Assembly: GCF_016086655.4 (NCBI RefSeq)
Contig: NC_052136.2
Coordinates: 39,316,866 to 39,380,865 of the forward strand
Reading direction: 5' to 3'
DNA: 64,000 nt
DNA from: Lepeophtheirus salmonis
Taxonomy: Eukaryota > Arthropoda > Copepoda > Siphonostomatoida > Caligidae
Below are positions 59,250 to 64,000 of this stretch, in pieces (positions within the stretch are counted from its first letter, which is position 1; each line of letters begins with the position of its first letter). The notes under the pieces are model-generated. The model ran no database searches. It was not told the DNA's origin and was given only the letters and a program-made list of their open reading frames with translations. Position numbers and translations under genes: made by a program.

Positions 59250-60300
59250 AAGAAGGACTTAAATTTATAACTCAATAATAAATCATCAGCGTAACACTCC
59301 TAATTCATGGGTGCACGTACTTTTTACTTCGATGTTCTCTTCTCAAGAATTTAAAAATAATGATAACACCCTTGAAATTTAAAAACAATATTATTCTGGT
59401 GGCAACTGCAAAAAGTTTCACAATCATCTAAGTACATATTTTTTACAACTTTACTTAGGATCACCTTTTGACTGCTAATAACATTAAAATAAATGACAAG
59501 CAGAGAACAATCTGTAAGACATAGATTGATGCATTAAATAATTTTGGACAGCTTGTAGAAAAAGTTAAATGAAATTTGGAACTAGGCAGTGAATTTTTAG
59601 CCTTTTTATTAAAATGGTAAACCTCATATTTATGATCCTCCAAGTTTCTGGCAGACATAGGAGTTCGAGGTATTTTTGACATACCTATTTTAGATGTTTC
59701 CCCTAAACGGGGCTAGGAGGGGCTCATTCTTAGATGGGAAGCCATACTCTATTAATTAGCAAAATATTCTTTGACAAATGTAAATATATTTATTTTTAAT
59801 ATGCACAGGATGTTTTAAATTCCTAAAAAGTTATTTGAGATCAAGCGAATAATATCCATGGCATTTGCTGTATCAAAGACTCCACCACTAGACTCCCTAA
59901 CACGCTCTTGAATGCACCACATGAATGTCAATCAAAAAATATGTTCAATTGATTAACATGCATAGACTAAGTAATGATGATCATCATTCATATTCTAATT
60001 GACATCAAAAGTGTATTCAGATTTTTTTACCAATCATTCATTATGTATGCTCTACATATATCAATTCAAAAAGTGATAATAATATTAAAAGTTTGTAATA
60101 TTAAATTTAGCTCTTATAAAGAAAAAAATTTATGCTCTTTATAAATATTTAGTATGACAACTTTTCCCCGTCTTTCTCAATGGCGTATGTAATCAATTTA
60201 GAAAAGGAAAAATTAGCGCATTCAGAGTTTAAAAATGAACTCCTCCTCTTGACATCAACAATTGTAGGGAACTCATATTTGTAGTTAAGGTTGTAAATCC
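59250..60300. other. Unassigned AT-rich DNA
   Basis: No supported gene. A TTATTATTATTCTGTCATTTTTGAGGAGA block at 60372-60400, just beyond this stretch, is a fragment of the R56 family. Confidence 0.4.
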
Positions 60301-60830
60301 TGAGCATTTTTTAGCGTGAGAGTTTTGTTGTCGTTGGCAACTTGAACCATGTATTTTATTTTCTAATGCTGTTATTATTATTCTGTCATTTTTGAGGAGA
60401 TATTTTCTAAGTATGAAGTGTAATTACGAGGGGTTGTGCGTAGGATAACGCAAAGTATTTGTTGGGAAGTTATAAATGTGTCAATAGCGATTCGAAACCC
60501 TTACAATAGGCCATACAATTCATTTTACAACTTTTAAATTCATTTTTTAAACTAGATGATACAAGTATGTACATTAACAAGGAGTGCTTTAAAGCGTATC
60601 TTTAATGATCTTCATAGTTTTTAATAAATGCACACAAGATAGAATGTGTAAAGTAGATATCTATGTATCTAGTAGTAGTTTTTCTTTCTTTCTTAGGAAT
60701 GCTCATTTGGATAAACATGGAATACATAAGCATATTGCACAAAATACAAATGGTTTGAACAAAGGATCTGTGTATAGTTCAACATAGATCAAAACAATAA
60801 CATATCCTAAGCCCTCAAGACCATCTTGTT

Positions 60831-61400
60831 AATAAAGCAAAGTGTATCTGTATGTATGTCTGAATGTAAGAAAAAATGCCACAGGGTATATTGTCTAGCA
60901 CTATACGCATAGTGCTTCCTTATGTATCTAAATAAGAAACATATTTTTAGATAATAATGTACGTGCTTAGCATTGAGTGTGCACTGTAAATAGGACCCCC
61001 TGATGTAATTCATTTATAAATATTCTAACAAGGAATAACAATATAATCATATTAATAAAATATTGCAGTAGTATACATATATGTAGCATCGAGTATGTAG
61101 GACATCCCTGTTTGTTTTAGTTATTGTTCTCTGATGTATATCATAATTCATATGGATTTTCAGTATATTTAAAGATTATAATTTATTTTATAACCGCTGT
61201 TATAAGCAATTGTTTTTTTGTTTTTGCTAGAGAGTCCTCCAGAGACTAAAGCACTCATCAATCATATTCAAAAAATTCGAAACTTTGATTATTATTCTTT
61301 CATTCTTGAGGAGAAAACACATATGAGTTGATATAGATAGTGAGATGTTAAGAGGGAGCCTTCTCATGAAAAACGGAGAATGACATTGATAATTTCTTAG
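60831..61400 (+). repeat. Repeat family R56, copy 2 (uninterrupted)
   Basis: AATAAAGCAAAGTGTATCTG and TATGTATGTCTGAATGTAAG, then CTTAGCATTGAGTGTGCACT, GTAGCATCGAGTATGTAGGA, CCAGAGACTAAAGCACTCAT, GATTATTATTCTTTCATTCT and CATGAAAAACGGAGAATGAC. The order matches 56316-57010 without the nested insertion. Confidence 0.7.
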
Positions 61401-62284
61401 GAGGATATCTTTTATATTATTATAGCAGAATTTGGCTCTTAACCAATACCTAACTACTACGGCCGGTACCGAGATCTACTACTAGTATAAATACGATAAA
61501 TCTGATAAATACCATATTATGTTAGATAATCAACTACTTTCTTTACGGTCATCTTTTATAAAAAAAGTTACAATTTATATTAGAAAACGTAATGTTCCAC
61601 TTTATTTATCTAATAAACATAGAAAAAAATAAAAAAATAAATAAGGCTTTGTACCGGTAGTACAGATTAGGTTGTCCAACTCTCCTCTATTTCCCGGACA
61701 TATCCTTTTTTACAACTGGGGACTTTTATATAAATTTATGACATTTCATTTTGTTTGTGCAGTTGAAGATCCAATTATAAAACAACACAAAATCAATACT
61801 CCAACAAAAATAGATTTTTATTTCATGTATTTTCAGATAAAATTGTTTTTTTATATTAAAACACCAAGAAAATAAGAACATCATATTTATATTGCCCTTG
61901 AATATTGAATATTTGTATCTTTATGATAAAATTAACAGATAATGTTTCAGCTATACTTACATACTTAAATCATTTTATAAAGATTAAAAAAATGAACCCA
62001 TGAATAATTTTGGAAATAAAAATTCAATTTAAAAAAAACGTTTGATGGGCATTAGTTCCTTTGTATATATTTTGTCTACTTTTTACTTTTTATCCTTCTT
62101 TATTTAAGCGAACTTGATAGAATATACGACGATCCCTTTAGATTTACAATGTAACTTAACTAAACAATACTGCAACAGGCCCTTTTTCTCGAGCATTAAA
62201 AAAATCAATAGCCACAACTATATAATATGATATTAATCATAGTGAAAAAAATCCATAATTTTTGCAAGTCTTATTATTAATCAC
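61401..62284. other. Unassigned AT-rich DNA
   Basis: GGCCGGTACCGAG (61461) and TTTGTACCGGTAGTACAG (61649) are hAT-like end words described at 50432. No gene seen. Confidence 0.35.
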
Positions 62285-62960
62285 GAATGTCTGTTTGTGT
62301 GTTTTTTTTTTGTCCAGAAATCACGCCCAAATCAATGAATGGATTTGCTTAAATTTTTCATCTAAGCTTTTAAGAGTCAAGAATTGGTTCTGGTAATCAT
62401 TTTTCCCCTTTTAAGGCCATAGCAACCTTTAAATAACATTTCTTCCAAAACGAAAGGTTTGACTAACAAACGACTATTTCATATACAACAATAAAAGAAG
62501 AACGTAAAATTTTAAGAATTATTCTTACAGCATATTGGTATATATCATTGCAAACTTTTTTTTATAGGAGATTATAAGGTTTTGATAAAAAAAAGAAGAA
62601 AGAATAAGATTAATTATTTTCAAGAATAATTTGAAAGAGGAATCAACGATAGTTCAACATGAATATTTTTCTTCTCTAAACCTTAAAATTTCCTTTCTTA
62701 AATATGGAAGAGACCAGAATTAATTTTAATTTCTTTAAGTCCCGGGCAACACCGGGAAAACCAACTCTATCTTCTTTACAGAGAAGAGTGAAAAGATATA
62801 TATCAACACTAACATGAAGGCTAGCAAGAATCATTCTTAAAATTTACAACCTTTATTTTTTGTTTTATTTGAAACTTAAGAGATCAGAGTTAATTTTTAA
62901 TTTCTTGAAGTCCCGAAAAACGCCGGGCAAACCTACTCTAGTTTTTTTAATTAAAAAATC
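62285..62960 (+). mobile_element. Non-autonomous Helitron-like element with doubled 3' end
   Basis: It starts with the widespread arthropod element phrase GTCTGTTTGTGTGT ... GTCCAGAAATCACGCCCAAA ... TGAATGGATTTGCTTAAATT. The 3' part contains a short GC-rich hairpin, GTCCCGGGCAACACCGGG (62740-62757). A second version, GTCCCGAAAAACGCCGGGCA (62913-62932), ends in CTACTCTAGT (62934-62943). 'GC-rich hairpin followed a few bases later by CTAG-T' is the Helitron 3' signature. The two 3' blocks share the leading words AGAGAYCAGARTTAATTTT and TTTCTTKAAGTCCCG. No Rep/helicase coding was seen. Confidence 0.55.
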
Positions 62961-63762
62961 TTTTCAATAAGTGATTTTGTTCAACACTTTTAAAAAAACA
63001 TGGTAAAAAAATCATCAAAAAGTACCGAAAATCTGATACCTATTTTAGTACTGGATCCAGTTCAAAAATATTATTGACAGTACCAGTTTTAACTTTCTGA
63101 GAGAGTTGCAACACTTTACGTGTCGCATTCAAAAGATATTTGTAGAAAAACTAATGAGTTGTATAATTTAAACATATGAAGCTATGTTGTGTTAAACTTT
63201 TGTAGGTCTAAGACTAATCAGTTCAGAGAAATTTATTCGACAGCAAAATGTGTAATTTATTTATTAATAGGGAGCCAACTCCCTATTAATGAATAAACTA
63301 CACTGATTTTCATATAATTATACAACGCCCATTCTGGTTAGTTCATTAAGGCGTATAACAAACTGCATAAAAGGTTTTATAGGCATATTCAAACTCACTA
63401 ACTATTTAATAATTAATAGGAGTGGCTTTAATATGAGTGTCAAATTAGCATGATATGATCATTTGAGTATTATGTGATTGAACTAAGAGGGTAATCAAGC
63501 AGGAGTAATTTGCGTTGATATTTTTTCATATTCTGGGTATTTTGTGTCATTATTTCAATAAATTATGATTCAAGGAACTCTGTACTTTAAGGCCTTATTT
63601 GCCTTATCCATTGTGAAGAACATATTTATTCGTTTTACGATCAGTTGAATAATAAAAGTTACAACCAGCTGAATAAAGCCGTAACTAAATGCAAATTATT
63701 TAACCCTTTATCCTTTACCTCAAATTTTAATAATGAGGTAGATTATTAGTGCTGATTTTTAA
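62961..63762. other. Unassigned AT-rich DNA
   Basis: A short perfect-looking inverted repeat, TTATTAATAGGGAG-CCAAC-TCCCTATTAATGAAT (63260-63293), is a small hairpin. AGTACCGAAAATCTGATACC (63023) is hAT-like. No gene seen. Confidence 0.35.
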
Positions 63763-64000
63763 TTGGCTCCTATGGTTCTTTGTTCTAGGGTTGGCACGGA
63801 TTACGATACCAAAATTGGTATTTTGATAATAAAAATCTTAAAAAAAAAAAAAATGTCGTTAAGGGCAGCTCACATGTACGCAGGGTTTTTATTTGGGATA
63901 AGCTCAACATTTTTTTACACGATTCCAATCACTGTAAAATTTCCTTCGAAAAACGTGCCTGTTCATTCCACATGGCCACCATTTCTGGTAACATAGCTCT
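63763..64000 (+). other. Open frame reaching the window edge, unsupported
   Basis: The 77-residue frame starts MAPMVLCSRVGTDYDTKIG. It begins in hAT-like end sequence (GGTTGGCACGGATTACGATACC) and contains a run of A-driven Lys. The later part (MYAGFLFGISSTFFYTIPIT) is hydrophobic. I see no family. It may be chance. Confidence 0.15.

Overview
This is an AT-rich stretch of animal-type nuclear DNA. It has no bacterial gene layout, no operons, no long open frames and no recognisable intact host gene. What can be identified is mostly decayed transposable elements (Tc1/mariner, MULE, hAT-like, Helitron-like, a non-LTR retrotransposon, a Ty3/gypsy pol remnant), a tRNA-derived SINE family and several dispersed or tandem repeat families. 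The composition and the abundance of mariner relics would suit an arthropod, for example a parasitic copepod such as a sea louse. That is an impression from the repeat content, not a demonstrated identity.

Layout. 0-2 kb: a Ty3/gypsy pol relic and a small orphan coding fragment, both on the minus strand. 3.2-6.8 kb: a 3.1-kb imperfect palindrome whose outer arms carry two diverging copies of one short coding exon, identical by eye at the nucleotide level. 7-13.9 kb: mostly unassigned AT-rich DNA. 13.9-15.3 kb: a MULE-like element. 17.5-20 kb: a tRNA-SINE, a short TA-flanked mariner with a gutted transposase, and a second mariner relic. 21.6-24 kb: a frameshifted LINE with an A-rich end. 25.5-32.2 kb: a Tc1 relic, a second SINE, dispersed repeats and a BED-finger-like fragment. 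33.3-36.6 kb: a mariner relic, a 0.95-kb AT-rich higher-order tandem array ending in a conserved GC-richer module, and a third SINE. 41-43.3 kb: a GGACAATTT-type repeat and a mariner with both ends. 45.2-47.5 kb: a minisatellite whose units switch orientation, and hAT-like ends. 52.4-53.5 kb: two striking hairpins. 55-63 kb: more copies of the tandem-repeat module, a family of about 0.6 kb present twice (one copy interrupted by another repeat), and a duplicated Helitron-like 3' end.

The main new information is at the level of repeat families: the three-copy tRNA-SINE, a GC-richer 'CAGGGGCGTC' module tied to AT-rich tandem repeats at six loci, a near-perfect palindrome of about 107-bp arms, and the large palindrome with a conserved exon. 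I found no coordinated multi-gene system. All homology statements rest on reading translated motifs by eye; no database search was run.
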